From NCBI RefSeq assembly GCF_036346855.1, contig NZ_CP107841.1, positions 7,692,001-7,756,000 of the forward strand: 64,000 nucleotides of DNA, given 5' to 3'. The notes below the pieces were generated by a model. That model had not been told where the DNA came from. It did no database searches and saw only the letters and a list, made by a program, of their open reading frames with translations. Both the position numbers and the translations under genes were made by a program. Position 1 is the stretch's first letter. Every line of letters starts with the position of its first letter. Source of the DNA: Streptomyces europaeiscabiei (GTDB lineage Bacteria; Actinomycetota; Actinomycetes; Streptomycetales; Streptomycetaceae). Shown here one piece after another: positions 17,061 through 25,311 of this stretch.

Positions 17061-17837
17061 TCACACGCGGCGCAGCACGGCCACCACCTTGCCGAGGATG
17101 GTCGCGTCGTCACCCGGGATGGGCTCGTAGGCGGCGTTGTGCGGGAGCAGCCAGACGTGGCCGTCCTCGCGCTTGAAGCGCTTGACCGTGGCCTCGCCGT
17201 CCAGCATGGCGGCCACGATGTCGCCGTTCTCGGCGACGGGCTGACGGCGGACCGTCACCCAGTCACCGTCGCAGATGGCGGCCTCGATCATGGAGTCACC
17301 GACGACCTTGAGGACGAAGAGCTCGCCGTCGCCCACCAGTTGGCGGGGGAGCGGGAACACGTCCTCGACGGACTCCTCGGCGAGGATCGGGCCACCGGCG
17401 GCGATCCGGCCCACGAGTGGCACGTACGAAGCGGCCGGCTTGCCGGCCGTGTCCGTCGGCTGTGCCGAGGACTGGTCGGAACCGCGGACCTCGTACGCAC
17501 GCGGGCGGTGCGGGTCGCGGCGCAGGAAGCCCTTGCGCTCCAGTGCCATCAGCTGGTGTGCCACGGAGGACGTGCTGGACAGGCCGACCGCCTGGCCGAT
17601 CTCCCGCATCGACGGCGGGTATCCGCGCCGCTGCACCGAGTCCCTGATCACCTCGATGACCCGGCGCTGCCGATCGGTGAGCCCGGAGCTGTCCGCCCTG
17701 ATCCCTGGAGGTCGGCCGGGCAGGGCTCGCTTGGGCCCTTCATGGTTCGTGGCTTCGTTCATCGCATGCACCGGCTCGAGTCGGCTCTGGGAGCGGTCCT
17801 GGGCAGTGATGGTGGCACTGTCAGCGGTGGTGGTCAC
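17061..17837 (-). CDS. lexA: SOS repressor LexA
   Basis: 258-residue LexA. A winged-helix DNA-binding domain (about residues 52-118) contains [14 protein letters not shown]. The autocleavage site is Ala147-Gly148. The catalytic dyad is Ser182 (G-D-S-M) and Lys219 (E-A-T-V-K-R). The start is GTG 17837, preceded by GAGAGGGG; a longer reading reaches 18005 but lacks a ribosome site. LexA represses DNA-damage genes and cleaves itself on RecA-ssDNA filaments. An SOS box 61 bp upstream indicates autoregulation. The long variable N-terminal arm of about 50 residues is typical of streptomycete LexA. Confidence 0.96.
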   Translation of the reverse strand: MTTTADSATITAQDRSQSRLEPVHAMNEATNHEGPKRALPGRPPGIRADSSGLTDRQRRVIEVIRDSVQRRGYPPSMREIGQAVGLSSTSSVAHQLMALERKGFLRRDPHRPRAYEVRGSDQSSAQPTDTAGKPAASYVPLVGRIAAGGPILAEESVEDVFPLPRQLVGDGELFVLKVVGDSMIEAAICDGDWVTVRRQPVAENGDIVAAMLDGEATVKRFKREDGHVWLLPHNAAYEPIPGDDATILGKVVAVLRRV

Positions 17838-17897
17838 GTCGGCCCCTCTCGATGGTCTCCCGTGCAGCACAACGGTAGTTGCTTTCGAAAGGTTGCG

Positions 17898-17913
17898 CCA
17901 AACACACGTTCGA
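17898..17913 (-). promoter_or_regulatory. SOS (LexA) box upstream of lexA
   Basis: Read on the minus strand it is TCGAAC-GTGT-GTTTGG: the first half matches the actinobacterial consensus TCGAAC-N4-GTTCGA perfectly and the second differs at two bases. It lies 61 bp before the lexA start, the expected position for autoregulation. Confidence 0.75.
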
Positions 17914-18220
17914 GTGAAAAACCGTGGATTGCCTGACGTGACCAGGTGTCTGGGTGTAGGGCCTGCGGTCCGACCGACAAAAGGGCTGATTGCTGTACTC
18001 TTCACCGCCGGGGCGAAGGGCCTTGTGGGCCGCTGTCACCGTGTGGCCCAGTCTGCCACCCGGTACTCCGTCGACCGAGTACCGACCCCTTTTTCCGCGG
18101 TGCCCGCCGTATCCCCGTCCGTTCCGCGACGGCACGGCTGCGCTCCGCGACGGTGTCCTCGTCCGGCACATGCCCATACGTGGGCGACACGCGTGCCGTG
18201 GGCGGATTTACGTGCCAAGC

Positions 18221-18236
18221 CCTACATCTAGTGCTT
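18221..18236 (+). promoter_or_regulatory. NrdR box 1 upstream of nrdR-nrdJ
   Basis: cctacatctagtgctt, with the NrdR-box core acatctagtg at 18224-18233. A related core, agaagttgtg, lies exactly 31 bp downstream. Paired boxes about three helical turns apart are the known arrangement for NrdR operators. Confidence 0.7.
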
Positions 18237-18251
18237 GGATTGCTGTAACAG

Positions 18252-18267
18252 CCCAGAAGTTGTGGTC
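18252..18267 (+). promoter_or_regulatory. NrdR box 2 upstream of nrdR-nrdJ
   Basis: cccagaagttgtggtc. Its core agaagttgtg (18255-18264) is a weaker match than box 1 but sits at a 31-bp offset on the same face of the helix. Confidence 0.55.
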
Positions 18268-18374
18268 CCCCGGGTCCTGGGGCTCTTGGTCATCCCCTAT
18301 GCTTGGGGCTGCTTCCGCGGGGCCCAAGAGGCCCGTGGGGGCTATCGAGTCGTGCTGTGAGGAGGGTTGGAGTC

Positions 18375-18938
18375 ATGCACTGTCCCTTCTGCAGGCACTC
18401 CGACAGCCGTGTCGTCGACAGTCGTACGACGGACGACGGCACGTCGATCCGCAGGCGCCGCCAGTGTCCCGACTGCTCCCGTCGTTTCACGACGGTGGAG
18501 ACGTGCTCGCTGATGGTCGTCAAGAGGTCCGGCGTGACCGAGCCCTTCAGTCGTACCAAGGTCATCAATGGTGTCCGCAAGGCATGCCAGGGGAGGCCTG
18601 TCACCGAGGACGCGCTGGCCCAGCTCGGTCAGCGGGTCGAGGAGGCGGTGCGTGCCACCGGAAGTGCCGAACTGACCACCCATGACGTGGGACTGGCCAT
18701 ACTCGGCCCGTTGCAGGAGCTCGACCTCGTCGCCTACTTGCGGTTCGCCTCGGTCTACCGGGCGTTCGATTCGCTGGAGGACTTCGAGGCCGCCATCGCG
18801 GAACTCAGGGAAGAGCAGGACAAGCGCCCCGACGCGAACGACGAGGACGTCGAGAACGCGGTCGAGGGACGCCCGAAGAACGACCGCGGGTCCGGAGGGG
18901 CTGCCCAAGTCCCCGTGCCCGCCAACGCCGCCGACTGA
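18375..18938 (+). CDS. nrdR: Ribonucleotide reductase repressor NrdR
   Basis: 187-residue protein. An N-terminal zinc ribbon uses Cys3, Cys6, Cys31 and Cys34, and an ATP-cone domain follows ([15 protein letters not shown]). NrdR senses ATP/dATP and represses ribonucleotide reductase genes through paired NrdR boxes. The start is ATG 18375 with GAGGAGGG upstream. The C-terminal 40 residues are acidic and probably disordered, as in other streptomycetes. It is the first gene of an nrdR-nrdJ unit, 159 bp ahead of nrdJ, so it should regulate itself and the class II reductase. Confidence 0.97.
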   Translation: MHCPFCRHSDSRVVDSRTTDDGTSIRRRRQCPDCSRRFTTVETCSLMVVKRSGVTEPFSRTKVINGVRKACQGRPVTEDALAQLGQRVEEAVRATGSAELTTHDVGLAILGPLQELDLVAYLRFASVYRAFDSLEDFEAAIAELREEQDKRPDANDEDVENAVEGRPKNDRGSGGAAQVPVPANAAD

Positions 18939-19097
18939 CGGCGAGCCGCATCGCCGGACCGATGGGTCCGGACGATCGGCGGCGATCCAGGCCTGTCGCG
19001 AACGGCTGGGCCAGCCGGGTCGCGACACAAGACAGAACACCGTGTCACGGGAACAACGTGGCACTTCAGGGCGTTTTCGCCCGTACAGGGAGGCGGC

Positions 19098-21992
19098 ATG
19101 ACAGAGACGGCGAGCGGTCCGGCACGGAGTTCCCGCGCCAAGGGCACCAAGGCGAACAGGGGCCTGCGTATCGAGCGCATCCACACCACCCCCGGCGTGC
19201 ACCCGTACGACGAGGTGGTCTGGGAACGCCGTGACGTCGTCATGACCAACTGGCGCGACGGCTCGATCAACTTCGAGCAGCGTGGCGTCGAGTTCCCCGA
19301 CTTCTGGTCGGTGAACGCGGTCAACATCGTCACCAGCAAGTACTTCCGCGGCGCCGTGGGCACCGCTCAGCGTGAGACCGGCCTCAAGCAGCTGATCGAC
19401 CGCATCGTGAAGACGTACACGAAGGCCGGCGAGGACAACAGGTACTTCGCCTCGCCGGCCGACGCCGAGATCTTCGAGCACGAACTGGCGTACGCCCTCC
19501 TGCACCAGATCTTCAGCTTCAACAGCCCTGTCTGGTTCAACGTGGGCACCCCGCAGCCCCAGCAGGTCTCCGCCTGCTTCATCCTGGCCGTCGACGACTC
19601 CATGGAGTCGATCCTCGACTGGTACAAGGAAGAGGGCATGATCTTCAAGGGCGGCTCCGGCGCCGGCCTGAACCTCTCGCGCATCCGCTCCTCCAAGGAG
19701 CTGCTCTCCTCCGGCGGCAACGCCTCCGGCCCGGTCTCCTTCATGCGGGGCGCCGATGCCTCCGCGGGAACGATCAAGTCGGGCGGCGCCACCCGCCGCG
19801 CGGCCAAGATGGTCGTTCTCGACGTGGACCACCCGGACGTCGAGGACTTCATCGCCACCAAGGTGAAGGAGGAGGAGAAGATCCGCGCCCTGCGCGACGC
19901 GGGCTTCGACATGGACCTGGGCGGCGACGACATCACGTCCGTCCAGTACCAGAACGCCAACAACTCGGTCCGCGTGAACGACGAGTTCATGACAGCCGTC
20001 GAGAACGGCACCGAGTTCGGCCTCCGCGCCCGTATGACCGGCGAGGTCATCGAGAAGGTCGACGCCAAGGCGCTGTTCCGCAAGCTAGCCGAGGCCGCGT
20101 GGGCCTGTGCCGACCCGGGCATCCAGTACGACGGTGTGATCAACAACTGGCATACCTGCCCCGAGTCCGGCCGCATCACCGCGTCCAACCCGTGCAGCGA
20201 GTACATGCACCTGGACAACACGTCCTGCAACCTCGCCTCGCTGAACCTGATGAAGTTCCTCAAGGACGACGGCAAGGGCACCCAGTCCTTCCAGGTCGAG
20301 CGCTTCGCCAAGGTCGTCGAGCTCGTCATCACGGCGATGGACATCTCCATCTGCTTCGCCGACTTCCCCACTCAGAAGATCGGCGAGAACACCCGCGCCT
20401 TCCGCCAGCTCGGTATCGGCTACGCCAACCTCGGCGCCCTGCTGATGGCGACCGGCCACGCGTACGACTCCGACGGCGGCCGTGCCCTCGCCGGTGCCAT
20501 CACCTCCCTGATGACCGGCACGGCGTACAGGCGCTCCGCGGAACTGGCCGCGGTCGTCGGCCCCTACGACGGCTACGCCCGAAACGCCGACGCCCACAAC
20601 CGCGTCATGAAGCAGCACTCCGACGCCAACGGCACGGCCGTGCCGATGGACGACCTGGACACCCCGGTGTGGGCGGCCGCCACCGAGGCCTGGCAGGACG
20701 TGCTGCGCCTCGGCGAGAAGAACGGCTTCCGCAACTCGCAGGCGTCCGTACTCGCGCCGACCGGCACGATCGGTCTGGCCATGTCCTGCGACACCACCGG
20801 TGTCGAGCCGGACCTTGCGCTGGTCAAGTTCAAGAAGCTGGTCGGCGGCGGCTCGATGCAGATCGTCAACGGCACGGTCCCGCAGGCCCTGCGCCGCCTG
20901 GGCTACCAGGAGGAGCAGATCGAGGCGATCGTCGCCCACATCGCCGACAACGGCAACGTGATCGACGCCCCGAGCCTCAAGCAGGAGCACTACGGGGTCT
21001 TCGACTGCGCCATGGGCGAGCGTGCCATCTCCCCGATGGGCCACGTCCGCATGATGGCCGCGATCCAGCCGTGGATCTCCGGTGCCATCTCCAAGACGGT
21101 CAACATGCCGGAGACGGCGACCGTCGAGGAGGTCGAGGAGATCTACTTCGAGGCCTGGAAGCTGGGCGTCAAGGCGCTCGCGATCTACCGCGACAACTGC
21201 AAGGTCGGCCAGCCGCTCTCCGCCAAGACCAAGGACTCGGAGAAGGCCGAGATCACCGAGAAGGCCGAGGACACGATCCGGGCCACGGTCGAGAAGGTCG
21301 TCGAGTACCGCCCGGTCCGCAAGCGCCTGCCGAAGGGCCGCCCCGGGATCACGACCTCCTTCACGGTCGGCGGGGCCGAGGGCTACATGACCGCCAACTC
21401 CTACCCGGACGACGGTCTCGGTGAGGTCTTCCTGAAGATGTCGAAGCAGGGTTCGACCCTCGCGGGCATGATGGACGCCTTCTCCATCGCGGTCTCCGTG
21501 GGCCTCCAGTACGGCGTTCCGCTGGAGACGTACGTCTCGAAGTTCACCAACATGCGCTTCGAACCGGCCGGTATGACGGACGACCCGGACGTGCGGATGG
21601 CGCAGTCGATCGTCGACTACATCTTCCGCCGCCTGGCGCTCGACTTCCTGCCCTTCGAGACACGCTCCGCACTCGGCATCCACTCCGCGGAGGAGCGCCA
21701 GCGCCACCTGGAGACGGGCTCCTACGAGCCCACCGACGAGGACGTCGACGTCGAGGGTCTGGCGCAGTCGGCCCCGCGGCAGACGGACCTGAAGGCCGTC
21801 GTCACCCCGAAGGCCGCGGCCGAAGTGGCCGCGCCCGCCCCGAAGCAGGCCCACACCAGCGCCGAACTGGTGGAGATGCAGCTGGGCATCCATGCCGACG
21901 CCCCGCTGTGCTTCTCCTGCGGTACGAAGATGCAGCGGGCCGGCTCCTGCTACATCTGCGAAGGCTGCGGCTCGACGAGCGGTTGCAGCTGA
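19098..21992 (+). CDS. nrdJ: Class II (B12-dependent) ribonucleoside-diphosphate reductase
   Basis: 964-residue single-chain, oxygen-independent reductase. It makes deoxyribonucleotides using adenosylcobalamin to create the thiyl radical. The active-site loop N-P-C-S-E is at residues 364-368. An upstream loop has S-A-C-F-I-L-A-V-D-D-S-M-E-S-I and G-G-S-G-A-G-L-N-L-S-R. The C terminus carries a cysteine-rich tail (C-x-x-C ... C-x-x-C-x-x-C ending S-G-C-S) that acts as zinc site and redox shuttle. The start is ATG 19098 after AGGGAGGCGG. Streptomyces also carry a class I enzyme elsewhere. A perfect hairpin follows the stop. Confidence 0.97.
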   Translation: MTETASGPARSSRAKGTKANRGLRIERIHTTPGVHPYDEVVWERRDVVMTNWRDGSINFEQRGVEFPDFWSVNAVNIVTSKYFRGAVGTAQRETGLKQLIDRIVKTYTKAGEDNRYFASPADAEIFEHELAYALLHQIFSFNSPVWFNVGTPQPQQVSACFILAVDDSMESILDWYKEEGMIFKGGSGAGLNLSRIRSSKELLSSGGNASGPVSFMRGADASAGTIKSGGATRRAAKMVVLDVDHPDVEDFIATKVKEEEKIRALRDAGFDMDLGGDDITSVQYQNANNSVRVNDEFMTAVENGTEFGLRARMTGEVIEKVDAKALFRKLAEAAWACADPGIQYDGVINNWHTCPESGRITASNPCSEYMHLDNTSCNLASLNLMKFLKDDGKGTQSFQVERFAKVVELVITAMDISICFADFPTQKIGENTRAFRQLGIGYANLGALLMATGHAYDSDGGRALAGAITSLMTGTAYRRSAELAAVVGPYDGYARNADAHNRVMKQHSDANGTAVPMDDLDTPVWAAATEAWQDVLRLGEKNGFRNSQASVLAPTGTIGLAMSCDTTGVEPDLALVKFKKLVGGGSMQIVNGTVPQALRRLGYQEEQIEAIVAHIADNGNVIDAPSLKQEHYGVFDCAMGERAISPMGHVRMMAAIQPWISGAISKTVNMPETATVEEVEEIYFEAWKLGVKALAIYRDNCKVGQPLSAKTKDSEKAEITEKAEDTIRATVEKVVEYRPVRKRLPKGRPGITTSFTVGGAEGYMTANSYPDDGLGEVFLKMSKQGSTLAGMMDAFSIAVSVGLQYGVPLETYVSKFTNMRFEPAGMTDDPDVRMAQSIVDYIFRRLALDFLPFETRSALGIHSAEERQRHLETGSYEPTDEDVDVEGLAQSAPRQTDLKAVVTPKAAAEVAAPAPKQAHTSAELVEMQLGIHADAPLCFSCGTKMQRAGSCYICEGCGSTSGCS

Positions 21993-22025
21993 TCTGAGCG
22001 CCCCCGGGCGCGAACCGGCAGATCA

Positions 22026-22058
22026 GGGCGGTGGAGCCGAAATTCGGCTCCACCGCCC
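22026..22058. terminator. Terminator between nrdJ and the TerD-type gene
   Basis: gggcggtggagccgaa and ttcggctccaccgccc are exact complements, forming a 16-bp stem with almost no loop, followed on the plus strand by a ctgttt stretch. It serves two convergent genes. Confidence 0.85.
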
Positions 22059-22082
22059 TCGCTGTTTCTGACGTGCGGCGCC

Positions 22083-22616
22083 TCAGGATCGGGGCGGGCT
22101 GCCCATGACGCGCGCGAAGGCCGCCGGATCCTCGTCGTAGCCGGTGATACCGGGGTGGAAGACCCACTCGCCGGTGGCGTCACGCACGAACTCGGCGATG
22201 GTTGCGGCGGTGGAACCGAGGACGCTGCCGAAGTCGTCCTCCGCCAGGACCGTGTAGGCCTCACGGATACGCAGGCCGGGCTGGTGGACGTTGGCGAAGG
22301 TCTTCTCGCCGGACCCCTGCTGTATGGCGACACCGATGACGACCCGCCCGTAGCGGCTGTCGAGGCGGTTCAGCTCCACGGTCATGATCTCGTCCCAGCC
22401 GAAGCCCTGGCCGGTCTTGCTGTCACGGTTGAGGGTGATGGTGCCGTCGGGCGAGCGGCTGTCGAAATGCACGACATAGGCAGGACTGCCGCTCGGATCG
22501 GCCGCCGGGTAGGTCGCCGCGATGATGTCGAGATCCGTCGGCGGCTGTCCGGTGGGGCTGGGGTCCCACTTCACCGACACCTCGACCTTGCGGATGCCCT
22601 TGTTGAGGCCGTTCAA
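22083..22616 (-). CDS. TerD-family protein
   Basis: 177-residue TerD-domain protein. Typical features are the N-terminal N-G-L-N-K-G, V-S-V-K-W-D-P, D-L-D-I-I-A, the Ca2+-binding-like acidic turns D-S-K-T-G-Q-G and G-W-D-E, and W-V-F-H-P near the end. The family is linked to tellurite resistance and general stress, but the molecular activity is not settled. The start is TTG 22616, preceded by GGGGAGGAG on the minus strand; the frame is open far upstream without family similarity. It stands alone, without the other ter genes, and is divergent from the YdbC-type gene. Confidence 0.88.
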   Translation of the reverse strand: MNGLNKGIRKVEVSVKWDPSPTGQPPTDLDIIAATYPAADPSGSPAYVVHFDSRSPDGTITLNRDSKTGQGFGWDEIMTVELNRLDSRYGRVVIGVAIQQGSGEKTFANVHQPGLRIREAYTVLAEDDFGSVLGSTAATIAEFVRDATGEWVFHPGITGYDEDPAAFARVMGSPPRS

Positions 22617-22769
22617 CAGAACTCTCCTCCCCGTTCCTCTGCGCTGCGAGTCGAACTGCCTGGCGGTCCAGGCCAGTTGTCCATCCTCGCACGCGCGCGG
22701 GGGCGCTCGCCCGGGTGCAACCTGTCGGAGAGTGACCGCCGCCACGTTCCGTGGCCTTACCATGGCGCG

Positions 22770-23375
22770 GTGCTGGTCAAGTGGATTCGCTGCACCGTGG
22801 TGGACCGCCGCGGTTTCGAGCGGGGGCAGCGAAAGTGGGCGGGGCTTCTGGGGGAGCCGGGATTCCGGGGACAGGGTGGGGGTTGGAGTCGGGCGCGGCC
22901 CGGAGTGACGCACATCTTCTCCTTCTGGGAGAGCCGTGCCTTCTACGACTCCTTCATGGCGCGCTCCCACGACCGGCTGGCCGCCTCGCAGTCGGGCACC
23001 TTCAAGGACATTCAGGTCAAACTCTTCGACCACCGCTTCGATGTGAAGACCGGTTTCGAGCCGCGCTTCACCGACGCCGATCTGGTGCGGGTGGCGCATT
23101 GTCGTGTCCACGAAGACCGCGCCGAGCACTTCGCTCTGATGCAGGAGAAGGTCTGGAACCCGGCGATGGCCGGCTCTCCGGGCATGCTGCGGGGCCTGTT
23201 CGGGGAGGCGCCGGGGCACGAGTTCATGATTCTTTCCATGTGGCGGTCGGCCGCCGAGCACGGCAAGTACCGAGCGGAGCGCATCGAACGCCTCGCCCTG
23301 CGGGCCCAGCTCGAGGCCGATGTCGCGGCTCTGGCGGGCGACATCGTGGAACTGGAGCCGAGCTGGACCGTTTGA
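22770..23375 (+). CDS. YdbC-type conserved protein (DUF4937)
   Basis: 201-residue protein read from GTG 22770. I recognise it as the YdbC/DUF4937 type: K-W-I-R-C near the start, R-G-Q-R-K-W, G-G-W-S-R, F-W-E-S-R-A-F-Y-D-S-F-M, and a second half with related layout (R-V-A-H-C-R-V ... M-W-R-S-A-A-E-H). The two halves look like a duplicated alpha+beta barrel-like fold similar to dimeric monooxygenase-type proteins, which is my inference. The enzymatic role is unknown. It is divergent from the TerD-type gene over about 150 bp. Confidence 0.8.
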   Translation: MLVKWIRCTVVDRRGFERGQRKWAGLLGEPGFRGQGGGWSRARPGVTHIFSFWESRAFYDSFMARSHDRLAASQSGTFKDIQVKLFDHRFDVKTGFEPRFTDADLVRVAHCRVHEDRAEHFALMQEKVWNPAMAGSPGMLRGLFGEAPGHEFMILSMWRSAAEHGKYRAERIERLALRAQLEADVAALAGDIVELEPSWTV

Positions 23376-23499
23376 GATCCGAACTCGGCTTGGTTTGGAT
23401 CTCCAACCTCGGCGGTCGATGTGCGGGACTTGTGTGACCTACGCCGTATGACACCCGGACGAGTGCTCGATCCGCCGTCGTCCCCTTTAGGGTCTTGGC

Positions 23500-24159
23500 A
23501 TGGCACGACCACGGCGCATCATCCTTGTCCGACACGGCGAGTCAACGGGCAATGTTGATGACACCGTGTACGAGCGCGAGCCCGACCACGCTCTCGCGCT
23601 CACCGATCTCGGCTGGCAGCAGGCTGAGGAGACCGGAAAACGCATCCGCGACGTCCTCGGCCGAGAGCGCGTCAGCGTCTACGTCTCGCCGTACCGCCGT
23701 ACGCACGAGACGTTCCAGGCGTTTCATCTGGACCCCGAGCAGGTCCGCGTGCGCGAGGAGCCCAGGCTGCGCGAGCAGGACTGGGGCAACTGGCAGGACC
23801 CCGGCGACGTGCGACTCCAGAAGGCCTACCGGGACGCGTACGGGCACTTCTTCTACCGCTTCGCGCAGGGGGAGTCCGGCGCCGATGTGTACGACCGGGT
23901 CGGCGGTTTCCTGGAGAGCCTGTTCCGCAGCTTCGAGGACCCCGACCACCCGCCGAACGTCCTGCTGGTCACCCATGGGCTCGCCATGCGGCTGTTCTGC
24001 ATGCGCTGGTTCCACTGGACGGTGGCGGAGTTCGAGTCGCTGTCGAATCCCGGGAACGCGGAGATGCGGCTGCTCGTTCTGGGGGAGGACGGCAAGTACG
24101 CGCTCGACCGACCGTTCGACCGCTGGCGGAACCCGGAATCGTACGGGGCCACCGGATAG
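23500..24159 (+). CDS. Histidine phosphatase family protein
   Basis: 219-residue member of the phosphoglycerate-mutase-like superfamily. The catalytic R-H-G-E motif is at residues 11-14 with His12 as phospho-acceptor. The second conserved arginine is in S-P-Y-R-R-T and the second histidine in L-V-T-H-G-L-A-M-R. The substrate cannot be predicted; the family includes sugar and nucleotide phosphatases. The ribosome site is poor. It is 12 bp ahead of the ADP-ribosylglycohydrolase gene and probably cotranscribed with it. Confidence 0.9.
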   Translation: MARPRRIILVRHGESTGNVDDTVYEREPDHALALTDLGWQQAEETGKRIRDVLGRERVSVYVSPYRRTHETFQAFHLDPEQVRVREEPRLREQDWGNWQDPGDVRLQKAYRDAYGHFFYRFAQGESGADVYDRVGGFLESLFRSFEDPDHPPNVLLVTHGLAMRLFCMRWFHWTVAEFESLSNPGNAEMRLLVLGEDGKYALDRPFDRWRNPESYGATG

Positions 24160-24171
24160 AGTGGCAGGGCG

Positions 24172-25074
24172 ATGACCGCTGACTCCTCTTCCGACGGCCG
24201 CCTGGAGCGTGCCCTGTCCAGCCTGCGCGGACTCGCGGTGGGGGACGCGCTGGGCTCGCAGTACTTCGTGCCCGTGAACTACCCGCTGCTCAAGCGCCGC
24301 GAGACCCCGTCCGGCCCCTGGCAGTGGACCGACGACACCGAGATGGCCTGTTCCGTCGTGGCGGTCCTGGCGGCTCACCACCGGATCGACCAGGACGATC
24401 TGGCCCGCTCCTTCGCCGTGCACCACGACTTCGACCGGGGCTACGGCCCCGCGGTCAACCGCCTGCTGCGTCTCGTCCGGGAAGGCGGCGACTGGCGTGA
24501 GCTGGCCTCCGCCCTCTTCAACGGCCAGGGATCCTGGGGCAACGGAGCCGCCATGCGGATCGCGCCGCTGGGCGCCTGGTATGCGGACGACCCCGAGCAG
24601 GCCACCCATCAGGCGGAGATCTCGGCCTACCCCACGCACCAGCACCGCGAGGCCGTCGTCGGCGCCATGGCCGTAGCCGCTGCTGCCGCCCTGGCGGCCG
24701 ACCCGGCCGGACCGCCGAGCGCGGGAGCACTGCTGGACGGCGTCATCGCGCTGGTCCCGAAGAGCGCTGTGGGCGCGGGACTGCGGCGCGCCCGGGACAT
24801 GCTCGACTACGCCGACGCGGACACCGTGGCCGCCGTACTGGGCTGCGGGCGGCGCACGACGGCGCATGACACCGTGCCGTTCGCGCTCTGGTCGGCGGCA
24901 CGCGCCTTGGGTGACTACGAGCAGGGTTTCTGGACGACGGCCCAGGTGGGCGGTGACGTCGACACGACCTGCGCCATCGTCGGCGGAGTGGTCGCCTCCG
25001 GGAAGACCGGGACACCTCCCGAGGCATGGGTGGCGCATACCGAGGCGTTCCCGAGCTGGCTCCAGGTGGGATAG
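24172..25074 (+). CDS. ADP-ribosylglycohydrolase family protein
   Basis: 300-residue DraG-type hydrolase. Metal-binding motifs are present: W-T-D-D-T-E-M (Thr53-Asp54-Asp55), G-N-G-A-A-M-R and the C-terminal G-G-D-V-D-T-T-C-A. Such enzymes remove ADP-ribose from proteins, nucleic acids or small molecules using two Mg2+ ions. The target here is unknown. The spacing of 12 bp after the phosphatase gene suggests one transcript, which may mean linked nucleotide-derived substrates, but that is only inference. Confidence 0.9.
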   Translation: MTADSSSDGRLERALSSLRGLAVGDALGSQYFVPVNYPLLKRRETPSGPWQWTDDTEMACSVVAVLAAHHRIDQDDLARSFAVHHDFDRGYGPAVNRLLRLVREGGDWRELASALFNGQGSWGNGAAMRIAPLGAWYADDPEQATHQAEISAYPTHQHREAVVGAMAVAAAAALAADPAGPPSAGALLDGVIALVPKSAVGAGLRRARDMLDYADADTVAAVLGCGRRTTAHDTVPFALWSAARALGDYEQGFWTTAQVGGDVDTTCAIVGGVVASGKTGTPPEAWVAHTEAFPSWLQVG

Positions 25075-25311
25075 CGGACCGAAGAGGGTGCGCTTCCCAG
25101 GCTCCGTCGGCCGCAACCGCCTCGACTGTCACAGGAGTGCCACAGTGCCCTACTGGGGCGACCATGCGTGCTCTCCTGCGGCATACCCTGTCCGCCACGC
25201 CGCCTGTTGATCATGACGAGACGCGGCGACGAAGTACCGGCCACGGGCCTTCCGCCGCAACTGCGCGCTGCGCGGGATGGGCGCCGAGGGCCGGTCGGGG
25301 GAGGGGGTCCC

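Larger units (their letters stand above)
17838..18374. other. Divergent lexA/nrdR control region
   Basis: 537 bp without a gene. It holds the SOS box near lexA, two NrdR boxes 31 bp apart, and several short GC-rich inverted repeats just before nrdR. I found no adenosylcobalamin riboswitch-like B12-box in it. Confidence 0.6.

Noticed and set aside
17838..18374. Adenosylcobalamin riboswitch upstream of nrdR-nrdJ
   Set aside because: No B12-box-like sequence was found. In S. coelicolor the riboswitch belongs to the class I operon, not this one.
20085..21893. 602-codon minus-strand frame within nrdJ
   Set aside because: Antisense shadow of the well-supported class II reductase gene.
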